DNA of 64,000 nt. Source: Rhizomys pruinosus. Its lineage: Eukaryota > Chordata > Mammalia > Rodentia > Spalacidae. Of the stretch, positions 10,165 to 21,244 are shown piece after piece (the stretch's first letter is position 1; each line of letters opens with the position of its first letter). A program made the position numbers and the translations under genes. The stretch is taken from assembly GCA_009823505.1 (NCBI GenBank), contig VZQC01011025.1, positions 609,687 through 673,686 on the forward strand, read 5' to 3'. The notes below the pieces were generated by a model. It was not told the origin of the DNA, searched no databases, and saw nothing but the letters and a program-made list of their open reading frames with translations.

Positions 10165-11605
10165 TGAATTCTTTTTTTTTTTTTGGGGGGGGTGTCTTTG
10201 GAGACAGGGTCCTCCTGTAGCTCTAGCTGTCCTGGAACTCACTATGTAACCAGGCTGGCCTTGAAATCACAGAGATCTGCCTGCTCCTCCCTCCTGAGTG
10301 CTGGGATTTTTTTTTTAAACCCAAAACATGACATTTATTCCTCGGTTATTTTTTTTGTTTTGTTTGTTTTTGGTCTTCTTTGAGACAGTCTCCCTGTAGC
10401 CCTAGCTGTCCTGGAAACTTGCTCTGTAGACCAGGTTGGCCTTGAACTCACAAAGATCCACCTGCCTCTGCCTCCCAAGTGCTAGGATTAAAACTGCACC
10501 ACACACGGCTTATTTCTAGTTTTTTTAAAAAAAAAAAAAAAAAACATTTTTTTTTTGTCTTTTTTTTTTTAATTTTATTTATTTCTGTGTGTTTTGAAAT
10601 GTACTGTCTACATGCAGTTTGTGCCCCCGTGTCGTGCAATGCCGCGGAGGTCAGAAGAGGTCTCGATTCCCTGGACTGGAGTTCTCCTGAATTGTAGTTT
10701 CAGAGGTCTCGGCCTCCATGTGGGTGCTGGGGATCGAACCCGGGTCCTCTGTAAAGGCGGTCGGCCTCTTAACCGCTAGGCCATCTCTCCAGCCCCCAAA
10801 GATGCATTTAAAAGAACCCAATGGCTGGGAAGCATCAACCATGGCCTTTAGGCTAGCCTGGTTTACAGTTAATGTTAGGAAAAGGGGTGAGGGGAGAACT
10901 TGCCTAGTTCCCATGAATGTTTCTGGAAAACAGCTGTTTATAAGTTTCAAACTACATTTTACTAGAGTCAAGGGAAGACTTCAAAAAGCCACATACAGTA
11001 CAATTTAAAACTGGATGAAAGCTGGGTGTGGTGGCGCACGCCTTTAATTCTAGCACTCGGGAGGCAGAGGCAGGCAGATCTTTGTGAGTTCAAGGCCAGC
11101 CTGGTCTACAGAGTGAGTTCCAGGACAGCTGGGACTGCAGGGAGACCCTGTCTCAAAAAGACCAAAAAAAAAAAAAATTACTCTCAAGATCTTTTTTTAC
11201 TATGTAAACTGGAATTGTTTCATGATTTTGAAATGCAACAAACATAAATGAAAACATTTTGGGGTAAGGAAAAACCCACCACTAATCTCGGCTAGACAAA
11301 GTTTTTAAATCAAAACACCTATTCACACAGAATTATATGTAATGATTGTAGCGATCAGTTTATTACACAGATTAATCATTCTTGAACATACAAGCTCCAG
11401 AGGAGCAACTGGGTCATAAATATACACAAGTATTTCCATCAAATGAATTTTCACCCTTAACTCCAAATAGACCTAAAGCAGTTAAAAAACATAAGAAAAA
11501 TAAGAGCTATTAGGTATGTATTAACTGAGAAACCACATACAAACCAAAGATTATGAGAGAAAGAGGGCGAAAGGGAGGGGAAGATGTAAAAGAAGATGTA
11601 AAAGA
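10165..11605 (-). pseudogene. Second copy of the UBE2D2-like retrocopy 3' UTR
   Basis: It repeats 7905-9490: the truncated B1, the A-tract with AATAAA, the same B1 and B2 insertions, and the UTR. The left part has many 1-bp indels, while the right part shows clean substitutions of a few percent. Bases equivalent to about 8785-9070 are replaced by a B1. The copy ends near 11605, where B1-head-like sequence (aaggcgtgcaccatcac) resumes, as if the retrocopy had landed inside a B1. Confidence 0.8.
11010..11175 (+). mobile_element. B1 SINE present only in the second retrocopy copy
   Basis: Full B1 (+) ending in an A-run. It sits where the first copy has about 285 bp of UTR, so this is an insertion plus deletion relative to the first copy. 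Confidence 0.9.
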
Positions 11606-11764
11606 AGGCGTGCACCATCACACCACTCAACGTGATTTTTTTCAAGGACAGGGTCTCATTATAGCCAAGATGCCTCACACCTAACTGCAGAGCCAACAGT
11701 GACCTTGAACTCCTGATCCTTTTGCTCTCTGTTGCTCAGGTAGTAGGATGACAGCCATTAATTT

Positions 11765-12160
11765 TTAAATTATTTTATTTTATGTGTAGAATGTATTGTC
11801 TAAGCCAGGCGTAGTGGCGCACGCTTTGACTAGCAATTGGGAGGCAGAGGCAGATGGATCTTTGTGAGTTCAAGGAGCCTGGTCTCACAGAGCGAGTTCC
11901 AGGGACAGCTGGGGCTACAGGGGACCCTGTCTCAAAAAGACCAAAAAAAAAAAAAAAAAAAAAAAATGAATGTACTGTCTTGCATGTAGGTTGGTGCACC
12001 CGTGTCAATGCAATGTTGCAGAGGTCAGAAGAGGGTGCCAGATTCCCTGGACCTGGAGTTAAAGATGGTTCTTAGCTGCCATTTGGGGTGTTGGGAATCG
12101 AAACTGGTCCTCTGCAAGAGCATTGGTCACTCTTACCATTGAGCATCTCTCCAGCCCCAG
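11765..12160 (-). mobile_element. B2 interrupted by a B1
   Basis: B2 on the - strand is split by a B1 on the + strand at 11802-11967. The flanks gaatgtattgtct (11789-11801) and gaatgtactgtct (11968-11980) are the target duplication. Confidence 0.92.
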
Positions 12161-12171
12161 ACAGCCATTAT

Positions 12172-12172
12172 T

Positions 12173-12211
<39 letters not shown>

Positions 12212-12352
12212 TTTTTGGTCTTTTTTGAGGCAGGGTCTCCTTGAGCCCCAGCTGTCCGAACTCACCTGTAGACCAGGCTTGGCCTTGAACTCACAAGATC
12301 CGCCTGCCTCTGCCTCCCAAGTGCTAGGATTAAAGGTGTGCGCCACCACGCC
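12172..12352 (-). mobile_element. ATTT repeat and B1
   Basis: About 45 bp of ttta units leading into a B1 (-) that ends near 12352. Confidence 0.9.
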
Positions 12353-12471
12353 ATTAATTTTAAAAGAGCTAAATTCTACCAGTGTATTATAAAAAAGATT
12401 ATTAAGTCTAACCGGGCATGGTGAATGACTTCTAATTATTTCCAAAAATTAGAGAAGCGGGGGTGCACACC

Positions 12472-12846
12472 CTGGATAGCTTTAGTGTCAATGTGACACA
12501 GCTAGGTTGAGACAGCCTCAACTGGGGAATTACCTCCACTGGACTGGCCTCGTCTGTAGAGTATTTTCTTGATTGCTGAGTGATGTGGGAGGGCCCAACC
12601 CACTGTGGGCAGTGCCACCCCTGGGCATGTTGTTCTGTATTGTATGAGAAAGCAGGCTGAGCATGGGCCAGGAGAGCAAACCAGTAAGTAGGGTTCCTCC
12701 ATGGCCTGTGCTTCGGCTCCTGCCTCCAGGTTCCTGCCCTGAGTAATGAACCGTGACGAGGGAGATGTAAGCCAAATAAACCCTTTCCTCCCCAAGTTGG
12801 TATTGGTCAGAGTGTTTTGTCATAGCAACTGAAAGCAAACTAGAGC
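12472..12846 (+). mobile_element. Solo MaLR (MTD-like) LTR
   Basis: Related to the LTRs at 2446 and 3980 (ctggatagctttagtgtcaa through aaataaaccctttcctcccc), with clear divergence and a longer middle part. No second LTR or interior is nearby. Confidence 0.85.
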
Positions 12847-12980
12847 AGTTGGCAAAGGGCTTTCCTTCCAAGCACGAGGACCCCAGCACACATGTATAAA
12901 AGAAGCTAGATATGGAGGTCTTGCCTATACTTGGTAAGTCCTATGCCAGTGAAAGACCCTGTCTCAAATGAAAGGTGTGC

Positions 12981-13110
12981 GGCAGGCTGGTGATTTGGCT
13001 CAGTGGGGGAAGGTGCTTGCTGCCAAGAGCAAGGATCTACCAAGCGTAAAACCCATCTCCAGGACCCACATGGTGGAAGGCGAGAACAACAAACACCCTT
13101 CAAATTCTCC

Positions 13111-13164
<54 letters not shown>

Positions 13165-13178
13165 TTAAAATAAAACAA
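12981..13178 (+). mobile_element. B2/B3-like SINE with CT microsatellite
   Basis: A diverged tRNA-derived SINE (gctggtgatttggctcagtg) containing a (CT)n run at about 13109-13155, then CA repeats and an A-rich end. Confidence 0.75.
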
Positions 13179-13236
13179 AATTGGACAGCGCCTGAGGAAC
13201 ACCATCAAGGCTGTCCTCTGGCTCTCATGCAGGGGA

Positions 13237-13395
13237 TGAACGAGCTGGAGTGCTGGCGCACACCTTTAATCTCAGCACTCCAGAGGTGGAGGCAGGGGGA
13301 TCTCTGAGTTCAAGGCCAGCCTGGTCTACATAGTGAGCTCCAGGCCAGCTGGGGCTACAGAGAGACCCTGTCTCAAAAATCCCCCCCCCCAAAAA
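13237..13395 (+). mobile_element. B1 SINE
   Basis: Full B1 followed by a C-run and a short A-run. Confidence 0.88.
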
Positions 13396-14682
13396 GGGAA
13401 TGAATGGGTCAGGTGCTTCCTTCCTTTTGAATCACTATTTGTTTACTTATTATTGTAATTTTAGATGAGGTCTTTTGGTTCCCAAAGTTCCATAATGAAA
13501 TGATATAGTAAAACAAGCAACTATCATGAATATAAACTGTCTCCTTAAGTTTTAAGAAACACTGATGATGTTTCTGAAGGAGCTCAGTGCTATCTAAATA
13601 CACCAGACAACTGTGAGACAAAGCAGAGAGGCAGTTCATAAAGCCATAGTCAGATTTGCTGTTAACAAGGCCATTCAACACCTGAATTCGACATAACCCT
13701 AATACGATTCTGTAAGTTTTGGTTTTGTTCTTGGTTTGTCTGCTTTTCATATAGGCAAATGACTGATGATGCTAATCCAATGTTTATAGCACTTGGCAGT
13801 GCCATTAGGGACAACTGAACAACTAGTTTAAACTAGTTTTAAGCTAATATTTTCTCTCTCCCGCAGGAGAGTGCACTCTCACAATCGCTTTCATTTTCCA
13901 GCCAGGCTCTGCTTCGACTTTGCCTTTCTTCTTCACCCTGCCACTGTAATGCATGATCACGTGCTCGAGTTTTTCTTTTCCTCTGGGGGGTATGGGTGCT
14001 TCTATTTCCTTCTTCAGTTTCATCCATTCTCTCATTATGGCCTGTAGTAAAAATTCTGTTCGGGTCTCTCAGATCTCTATGCTAACTGGAAAGCACTGAA
14101 GGGAAAAAGAGAGAGAAAGAGAGGGAGTGGGTGGTAGAGCCTAGAAAGCAGCTGGGAGCCCTAGCTGTAATCATCTCCATGGAAACAATCCTGTAGAGAT
14201 CAATCTGGAAACAATTCTCTAGAGGTCATTTGAACAGCAGTGCGTCAATCTCACCAAGCCTTCCTTAGGGGTTCAACTTGCACAGAGAAGATACTTTTAT
14301 TTAAGTAGTAAAGGAAAAAGCCAAATAAAAATTAAATTTACCACGACATAATTACAAAGGATGTAATGTGCACACTAATTCCAAGCCTTCCTAATCTTCT
14401 TACCAGCAAGGAGCACACAACACAAAGAAATTATGGGGGGGAGGGGACTCCAAAGGAAAAATATCACAACTGAGTGATGAAAAGTCATTCATATTGTTAG
14501 AATTTTAGGATTGCTTCCCATAACCACACAAAATGTGTGGAAAGAATGCCAAATTCACTCAGGCAGTAAATAGAACTCCAATCAAAGAGTGAAAGAGATT
14601 ACAGAATTCCACATATAGACTCAGGTGGAAATACTTAAAGGATAAAGCAAACAGATAATTTAAAGTCTTGAAAGTGTGGGGC
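13396..14682. other. Unique DNA, no recognised gene
   Basis: SINE-free stretch of about 1.3 kb. It contains an unidentified ORF (separate entry) and AT-rich sequence with no other signal. Confidence 0.5.
13844..14062 (-). other. Unidentified ORF with a splice-acceptor-like start
   Basis: A - strand ORF that is open from about 14085 down to a stop at 13844. It includes IMREWMKLKKEIEAPIPPRG, a basic HYSGRVKKKGKVE stretch and PGWKMKAIVRVHSP. The sequence tttttactacag precedes 14041 and could be an acceptor. A second frame is also open (MDETEEGNRSTHTPQRKRK). I do not recognise the protein. It does not match PBLD. It could be a chance ORF, an exon of an unknown transcript, or part of an old retrocopy. 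Confidence 0.25.
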
Positions 14683-16190
14683 TTGCCGGGTGTGGTGGCG
14701 CACGCCTTTAATCCTAGCACTCGGGAGGCAGAGGCAGGCGGATCTTTGTGAGTTCAAAGGCCAGCCTGGTGTACAGAGTGAGTTCCAGGACAGCTGGGGC
14801 TACAGGGAGACCCTGTCTCGAAAAGACAAAAAGAAAAAAAAGAAAGTGTGGGGCTTGGAGTTTTATTAACAGACCAATTTTTCTTTTAAAGAACACTTTT
14901 TTTCTGTTTTGTCTTTTCGAAACAGAATCTCCCGTAGCCCCAGCTGCCCTGGAACTCACTCGGACACCAGGCTGGCCTTGAACTCACAAAAGATCCGCCT
15001 GCTCTGCTCCGAGTGCTAGGATCAAAGGCGCCCACCATGCCCGGCAGAAACACTTATTTTTTTTTAATTTTTTAATTTATTTTGTATGTCTATGGATGTA
15101 CATCTGTGCACCCGTGTCATGCAATGCCACAGAGGTCAGAAGAGGGCATCGGATTCCCCTGGAACTGGAGTCAAAGACGGTTTTCAGCCGCCATGTGGGG
15201 GCTGGGGATCGAACCCGGGTCCTTTGCAAGAGCAGTCGGAGCTCCCAACCGCTAGGCCATCTCTCCAGCCCAAGACCAATTTTTTTTTTTTATAATTTTA
15301 TTTATTTCCGTATGTTGTATGATGTACTGTCTGCATGCAGTCTTGTGCACCCGGTGTGCAATGCCGCAGAGGTCAGAAGGGGTCTCGGATTCCCCTGGAC
15401 TTGGAGTTCTCCTGGGATTGTAGTTTCGAACGGTTCTCGGCCGCCATGTGGGTGCTGGGGATCGAACCCGGGTCCTCTGCAAGAGCGGTCGGGCTCTTAA
15501 CCGCTAGGCCATCTCTCCAGCCCCCAATTTTTTTTTTTTTTTTTTTTTTTTGGTCTTTTTGAGACAGGATCTCCCTTTACTCCCAGCTGGCCTGGAGCTC
15601 ACTCTGTAGACCAGGCTGGCCTTGAACTCACAGAGATCCGCCTGCCTCTGCCTCCCAAGTGCTAGGATTAAAGGCGTGCGCCACCAATTATTTTTATTTT
15701 TTTATTTTTATTTTATTTTTATTTTTTTTTAATTTTATTTACTTATTAATGTGTATGGATGTACTGTCTGCATGTAGGTTTGGGCACCCGTGTTGTGCAA
15801 TGCCGCGGAGGTCAGAAGACGGTGCCGGATTCCCCTGGAACTGGAGTTCTCCTGGAATTGGAGTTACGGACGGTTCTTAGCCGCCATGTGGGTGCTGGGG
15901 ATTGAACCCGGGTCCTCTGCAAGAGCAGTCGATGCTCTTAACCGCTAGGCCATCTCTCCAGCCCCCCACCAATTATTTTTAAAAGAGAGAACATGCGCCG
16001 GGCATGGTTGTGCACGACTTTAATCCCAGCACTCAGGAGGCAGAGGCAGGAGGATGTCTGTGAGTTCAAGGCCAGCCTGGTCTACAGGGTGAGCTCCAGG
16101 ATAGCTAGGACTAAAGGGAGACCCTGTCTCAAAAATACGAAAAAAGCCGCAGATAGTACACTCATACACATAAATTAATTAAAAAAAAAA
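14683..16190. mobile_element. Dense SINE cluster
   Basis: In order: B1 14683-14845 (+), B1 14910-15045 (-), B2 15055-15275 (-), B2 15280-15525 (-), B1 15550-15690 (-), B2 15715-15965 (-), B1 15991-16145 (+), and a B2 3' scrap to 16190. At least five are full-length. Confidence 0.9.
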
Positions 16191-17360
16191 AGATTTTAGT
16201 GTTACCTAGCTCTGTCATTCAACTTTATTACCTTTGGCAAATATTTTCACTTTTCTGGGAAGATGAAACTCGCTTGGAAAATACTGTTTTTCGGAGCTAC
16301 AAAAAGACAATAATCCCAACACCTTGGAAGGTGGAGGCAGGAGGGTGAGGAGTTCAAACATATCCTTGGTTACCAAAAATCAAAGGCAAATTGCTTACTG
16401 TGCCTAACTCAGGCGAGCTCTTAACTGTGAGCTATGGGAGCCACTACATCCTGTTTCGATTTTTCCGTCTAATAATGATAATCACACCACCCCTTCCCCC
16501 TTTCTCTGAGTATTTTGGACTACAAAAATAGCAGTAGGGCACTGATGACCCAGGCAATTCTTACCTGTGTCATATTTAAGGTGGTTTGAAGATGAATTAA
16601 AGCAGTGAAATGGACGTTTCCAATACCCCCAAGGTAACTGCTCTCCTGTCTCTATTCTACACACTATAAATCTCACGGCGAATAAAATTCATCCTTCCAC
16701 ACGATGAATAATACCCCTCACGAGCTCTACTCTACTGGACTTTCCAACGTCTGGAGCACAAACGAATCTTTGGACTGGACATTCAAGGCTGATTATATTG
16801 TTTGTTTCATTTCGAGGGGAGACCCTGGCCACACAAAAATATCCAGGATTCCAGCCAGCAGCCACATGCTGCTTTGGCAGACGTTAGGGGAAAGTAGGCT
16901 ATAGGGCGTGTGGGTGCTTAGTGGGAGGTAGGCTATGAGGTATGGGCAACCGGGAATGGGAAGTAGGCAAACACAGTGGCCAAGCAAGGTTACAGCGACC
17001 TTCTCCCAACCTTCTCAGAAATTCCATGTGCGTTTGGGCTAAAACTAAATAAAAAGGCATGTGTAATACACTCTTGGTAGCAAGATGGAAGGGCCCCCCC
17101 CCAAACTATTTAAAGTGTGTCTTGTAAGCACAATTTTCAGAAACACCATTTAAATACATACAACTCAGAAAACCCTAAGTCAACAGCCACAAGCCGCAGA
17201 TGGGTCACTGAAATAGAAAATAGAAACGTGGTGGGTAGGAAACGAATCAAGCCTGGGAGGTACGGCCAGGCAGGCTGCGGGGCAGCCAGCACCTCCCGGG
17301 GTCAAGAGGACAAAGGGGGAACTCCAGGCCCGGAAGCCCACTTTGTATCTTTGTAGGGAA
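16191..17360. other. Unique DNA upstream of the CpG island
   Basis: No recognised gene. A B1 remnant lies near 16300-16370. On the - strand a good donor, gtaaga, follows acacag at about 16566. The sequence up to about 16690 could be a noncoding exon of a leftward transcript from the CpG island (a PBLD leader by synteny), but this is only a possibility. Confidence 0.35.
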
Positions 17361-17361
17361 G

Positions 17362-17521
17362 AAACTTTTTTTTTGTCTTTTTTTTGAGACAGGGTCTCCC
17401 TGTAGCCCCAGCTGTCCTGGAACTCACTCTGTGGACCGGGCTGGCCTTGAACTCACAAAGATCCGCCTGCCTCTGCCTCCCGAGTGCTAGGATTAAAGGC
17501 GTGCGCCACCATGCCCGGCCG
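17362..17521 (-). mobile_element. B1 SINE at the CpG-island edge
   Basis: Full B1 on the - strand, immediately left of the island. Confidence 0.92.
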
Positions 17522-17866
17522 GGAAGAAACTTCTAACTGCATAATGCAAACATGGTGGACAAGAAAAGCCTTTCTCGGGTTGGGGGGCAGAACCACGTGG
17601 ATGGAGGGGTAAGGGGCGTGGTCTAGGGCGGAGCCTAAGGGTTGACCTCTGGCGGAGCAGGAGAGCTTCGGCAAACGGTGACTCCGTGGTTCCTTTAGAA
17701 CCCTCATGCTCTCCCCACAGGCAACCAAGGGGAGTTCTGCATCTGATGGTGGTTAGGTAAGCAAGAAATGTGGAGTGCGCTGCACCCCTGCCTTCTGCTA
17801 TTCCGGGCTCGTAGTGTGCAGGCGCACTTCGCACCGCCTGAGCCCCCTAGCGGGCGGGTGAACAAG

Positions 17867-17876
17867 TCTCGCGAGA
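17867..17876. promoter_or_regulatory. TCTCGCGAGA palindromic promoter element
   Basis: Exact 10-bp palindrome inside the CpG island. This motif is known from mammalian TATA-less housekeeping and bidirectional promoters, usually close to the start site. Confidence 0.7.
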
Positions 17877-18403
17877 ACAGTGCAGCCGCCAGGCAGCTCG
17901 CCCCACCCCCTCCGCTTCGCTCGCTCTCTCCCATCCCCCCAGATAGTCCCTCTGCTGCGCAGCTCTTTTTGCGGTTGCCGCCGCCTCGGACGGTTGGGGG
18001 AAACCGTTGTAGGGATCTCTACCTCGGACAAGCGACGTGTCCCTTTCCGCACCCGGACTTCGGCGAGTACCGGCGTTGGCGTGACTAGCGCCCGACTGGG
18101 TATCTGAAGTAGAAGGGGGTAGGTTGGGCCGGCCGTGCCGAGAGCGGAGTCGGGAGGACGGCGAGCGAGCCCGGGAGCGGGTGGGTAGAGTGGAGCTCGC
18201 CGCTGCGGCCGCGGGCGGTGTCCCGCCTGGAGGCCGGGCTGGGGGCGTGGCGGCCGGCCCCGACCTGAACTCTAGCCTGAGGCTGAGGCCGAGCGGCAGC
18301 CGGAGGCCCGCCCCGCCGCCTTTGCCAGTGTTACGGCCGCTCAGTCGCCGCCATCTTGGGGCCGGTGGCGCGGCCCGTGGCCTTCCCGCCGTGTCCCGAT
18401 CAG
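17877..18403 (+). other. HNRNPH3: Candidate HNRNPH3 noncoding first exon (boundaries uncertain)
   Basis: The coding exons need an upstream leader, because the first coding exon begins with 23 untranslated nt after a splice acceptor. The transcript start should lie in the CpG island near or after the TCTCGCGAGA element. Possible donors include the gtattt after cgatcagg at about 18402 and weaker GT sites near 18099 and 18118. I cannot choose between them from sequence alone. Confidence 0.4.
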
Positions 18404-18800
18404 GGTATTTTTTGTTCCCCAGCTCCCGGAAAGCGGGGGCTGGCGGAGTGGGTCAGTGGCGCTGCCCGGAGGGCGGAGGGCGGGGACTCAGCGAGCGAGG
18501 TGCTGCGCCGTGCGCTGCGGGTGGAAATGGCGCTCCCCCCAACCCTCGCGTGCGTCCTCCCTCTCCTCGTCCCCCCTCCGTGGTCCCGCGGGGTCTACCT
18601 GGACGGCGAGGGCCGTGACGCAGGTTCCCGGGAGAGGGCTGCGGGAGGCGGGGCTGATGGCGGCAAGGCGCTGCGTTCCGGGGTCCGGGACAAAGGAGGC
18701 CGCCGGCGGCCGAGGCTTTTGCACCCGGGCCGGGAGGAGCCGCAGGAGCTCCTGGTTCCTGGCCTCCGGGGAGGAATAAAGGACGCTTAGCCGGCCCCTA

Positions 18801-19484
18801 GAGTGCAGATTGGGAACTAGAAAAAAAAGGAGGTGCGCAGCGTCCAAAGGACGCACTTTTGTTCTGCAGGGTTACATGTTTATAAAGACTTCGGAAGGAA
18901 ACTTGGTGTTCATCCATCCGTAGGAGTGGAGTGAGATAGATGGGTGTATTTCAAGTAGGTCGGGGCCCGATGAGCTATGATGAGAACGGGTTTAACTTAG
19001 TCCGAATGGGGTTATAAGTAGGCGTTGTACTTTTGGGAACACAACCAGTGATATATGTCCATACATAGAGCGTTCTATAGCTTTAAATATTAACTCTGCA
19101 AGCGTTGTGTTTTGTGTAGACTTTGTTTTTCCCTTAGGATTAAGACTGAAAGTCAGATAAATGTATTTTCTTTAAGCAACCTTTTCTTCAGTAGAGAACA
19201 GTGATGTGTTGAATCAGAAAATAAGCCAATTAGACACGAGTGTAAACCTAGTCACGTGGGGGTGTTTGGGTTTTGGTCCTTAAAACAAGAATTGTATTGA
19301 TATTTTCATTGAAGATAATAAACAGGAAAAAGGACACACTAGGCCTGAAAATTAGTTTCTTTCTGATAGTGTGGCTAAAGACGCGTCTCTTACGCACTTT
19401 CTGAGCTTTAAACGCCAAAGAGAAAAAAAGACCAAACATGCTATTAATGTTCTATGACACTTTGTCACAAATCACCGAGGGAAA
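18801..19484 (+). other. HNRNPH3 intron 1, unique sequence
   Basis: AT-richer unique DNA directly after the CpG island. No exon, SINE or RNA gene is recognised. Confidence 0.5.
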
Positions 19485-20460
19485 ACCTAGTGGTGACACT
19501 TGCCTATAATGCTAGCACTGGGGAGGCTGAGGCAGAAGGATTTTGATTTTTGGTGCATTCTGGGTAAGCTACCTCAAAAGGGCGAAAGGAAAAAAAGAGC
19601 CTAGGAAGAATTTACCAACTTCAAACAGCAGGTCCTTGGAGCTTGGAAAATACAGATAGTCCAACTACTCCATCCCTTAATTGGATTACACTACTATAAA
19701 CAGTTTTCTTTCTGGTTGTCTGAGACAGGATCTTGCTGTTAGCTTAGAAGTGGATACGCACTGGAGGCTGATCCCCAAGTCTCCTGCCTCAGTTTCCCAA
19801 GCGCCAGGATCCATGGCCTTTTTTTTCTTCTTCTTCTTTTGAGACGGGGTTTTCCTGTAGATCAGACTGGCATTAACTTGCTTGGATCTCACTGCTTCTG
19901 CCTACGAAGTGCTGGGATTGCATCTGTGAGGCGCCTTCCAGGTCCACACAACAGCCATCCATCAACCTCTGTTGGAAGTCTGTGTTTCCAAAGGTTTTAA
20001 GTACATTTACAGTTGTCAGATTATCAGAAAAATCTAAACAATTTTTTTTTTCTTTTTAGTGTGTTAGTAGATAGCCTGCATGTGTGTAAGTGCACAAACG
20101 CCCACAGAAGGGGCTGGAGAGATGGCCTAGCGGTTAAGAGCACTGATTGCTCTTGGCAGAGGACCTGGGTTCGATCCCCAGCACCCACATGGCGGCTGAG
20201 AACCGTCTTTGACTCCAGTTCCAGGGGAATCCAACACTGTCTTCTGACCTCCGTGGTATTGCACGACACGGGTGCACAAACCTACATGCATACACATAAA
20301 TAAAAATAAAAACAAAAACAAACGCCCACAGGCAGTAGAGTCCCCTGGAACTGGAGTTGGGAACAGTCGTTAGCTACTGTGTGGGTGCTGGGAATTGAAC
20401 CCAGGTCCTCTGCAAGAGCAGTCAGTGCTCTTAACCACTGAGCCATTTCTCCAGCCCTCA
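19485..20460. mobile_element. SINE cluster in HNRNPH3 intron 1
   Basis: B1 scraps at 19485-19560 (+), 19712-19816 (-) and 19830-19940 (-). Full B2 20110-20325 (+), then a B2 head half 20326-20458 (-). Confidence 0.85.
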
Positions 20461-21239
20461 CAAAAATCTAATCTTAAAGCAAGTTTATTATTCCAAAAAA
20501 GGATTCTTTGTGGGTTTTCGTTGGGGTTCTGTCTTGTCTTTTGGGGATAGTGTCTTCCTGTGTTCCCAGCTGGCGAGGAACTCAGAGCAGACTTGACTTG
20601 ATCCCCTGGCTACACTTCAAGACTTAAATAAGTGTTGTGCCTACAATGCACCCATTGGCTTTGGAGGCTAGAAGGAGGGTGTTGGGTTCTCTGGGACTGG
20701 AGTTAGTGACAGTTGTTAGCAGTCATATGGTTGCTAGGAACCAAACCCCATTTTTCCCTTTGCCCTCTACTTTGAGATAGAATTCCCCTGAAAAGCCTCA
20801 GTTGGCCTGGATCTACAGATCTGCCAATCTCTGCTGGGATTAAAGGCCCATGTCACCACACCTCGCTGAGACTGGTTTGGGGGTTTTTTTGTTGTTGTTT
20901 TTTCCCCTTCAGCTATGGAATGGAAAGTCACCCAATGAAATAATAAGTTTGTGATTCAAATCTGGCCGGCTTCCTGGTTAAATACTGTTAATTTAATTTG
21001 AAGGAGAGAACTGACTCCCTCAAATTGTCTTCTGAGGGTTCCCACATGTACCACAAGCACAGAGTAAATGAGTGTAACAAAGTAACAGGGGTATTGTTAG
21101 TAGTTAGGGTTTTTTCATTCAGAATTCTTTTTTTCCTAAGACCCTTTTCATTAGTGCTGGCAGATTCCAAAAGGTTTTAAACTCTTTAAAAATAAAAAAG
21201 GAGCCCCTCCCCCACCTTCATTTGCTACGGAATTACAAG
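20461..21239. other. Intron DNA with old SINE remnants
   Basis: Decayed B1/B2 pieces at about 20525-20870, then unique AT-rich sequence. No exon seen. Confidence 0.5.
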
Positions 21240-21240
21240 N
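21240..21240. other. Single N
   Basis: Undetermined base before a B1, possibly a contig join. No duplication is visible around it. Confidence 0.6.
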
Positions 21241-21244
21241 CTCT

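Larger units (their letters stand above)
17570..18800. promoter_or_regulatory. CpG island promoter of HNRNPH3 (probably bidirectional)
   Basis: Dense CpG and high GC over about 1.2 kb, the only such stretch in the window. It is TATA-less and contains a TCTCGCGAGA element at 17867-17876 and a GCCGCCATCTTG stretch near 18347-18358 (YY1-like). It precedes HNRNPH3 on the + strand. In mammals PBLD starts head-to-head with HNRNPH3, so a leftward transcript from here is expected by synteny, though I could not identify its exons. The long ORFs through the island are GC-rich chance ORFs. Confidence 0.85.

Noticed and set aside
13110..13155. CT-rich tract as a possible regulatory GAGA element
   Set aside because: It is a simple repeat inside an old SINE.
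17704..17934. - strand ORF as a PBLD first exon
   Set aside because: It does not resemble the PBLD N-terminus (MKLPIFIADAF type), and no coding exon of PBLD was found in the window.
18124..18856. Long overlapping ORFs in the CpG island on both strands
   Set aside because: GC-rich DNA has few stops. There is no recognisable domain, and the frames overlap each other.
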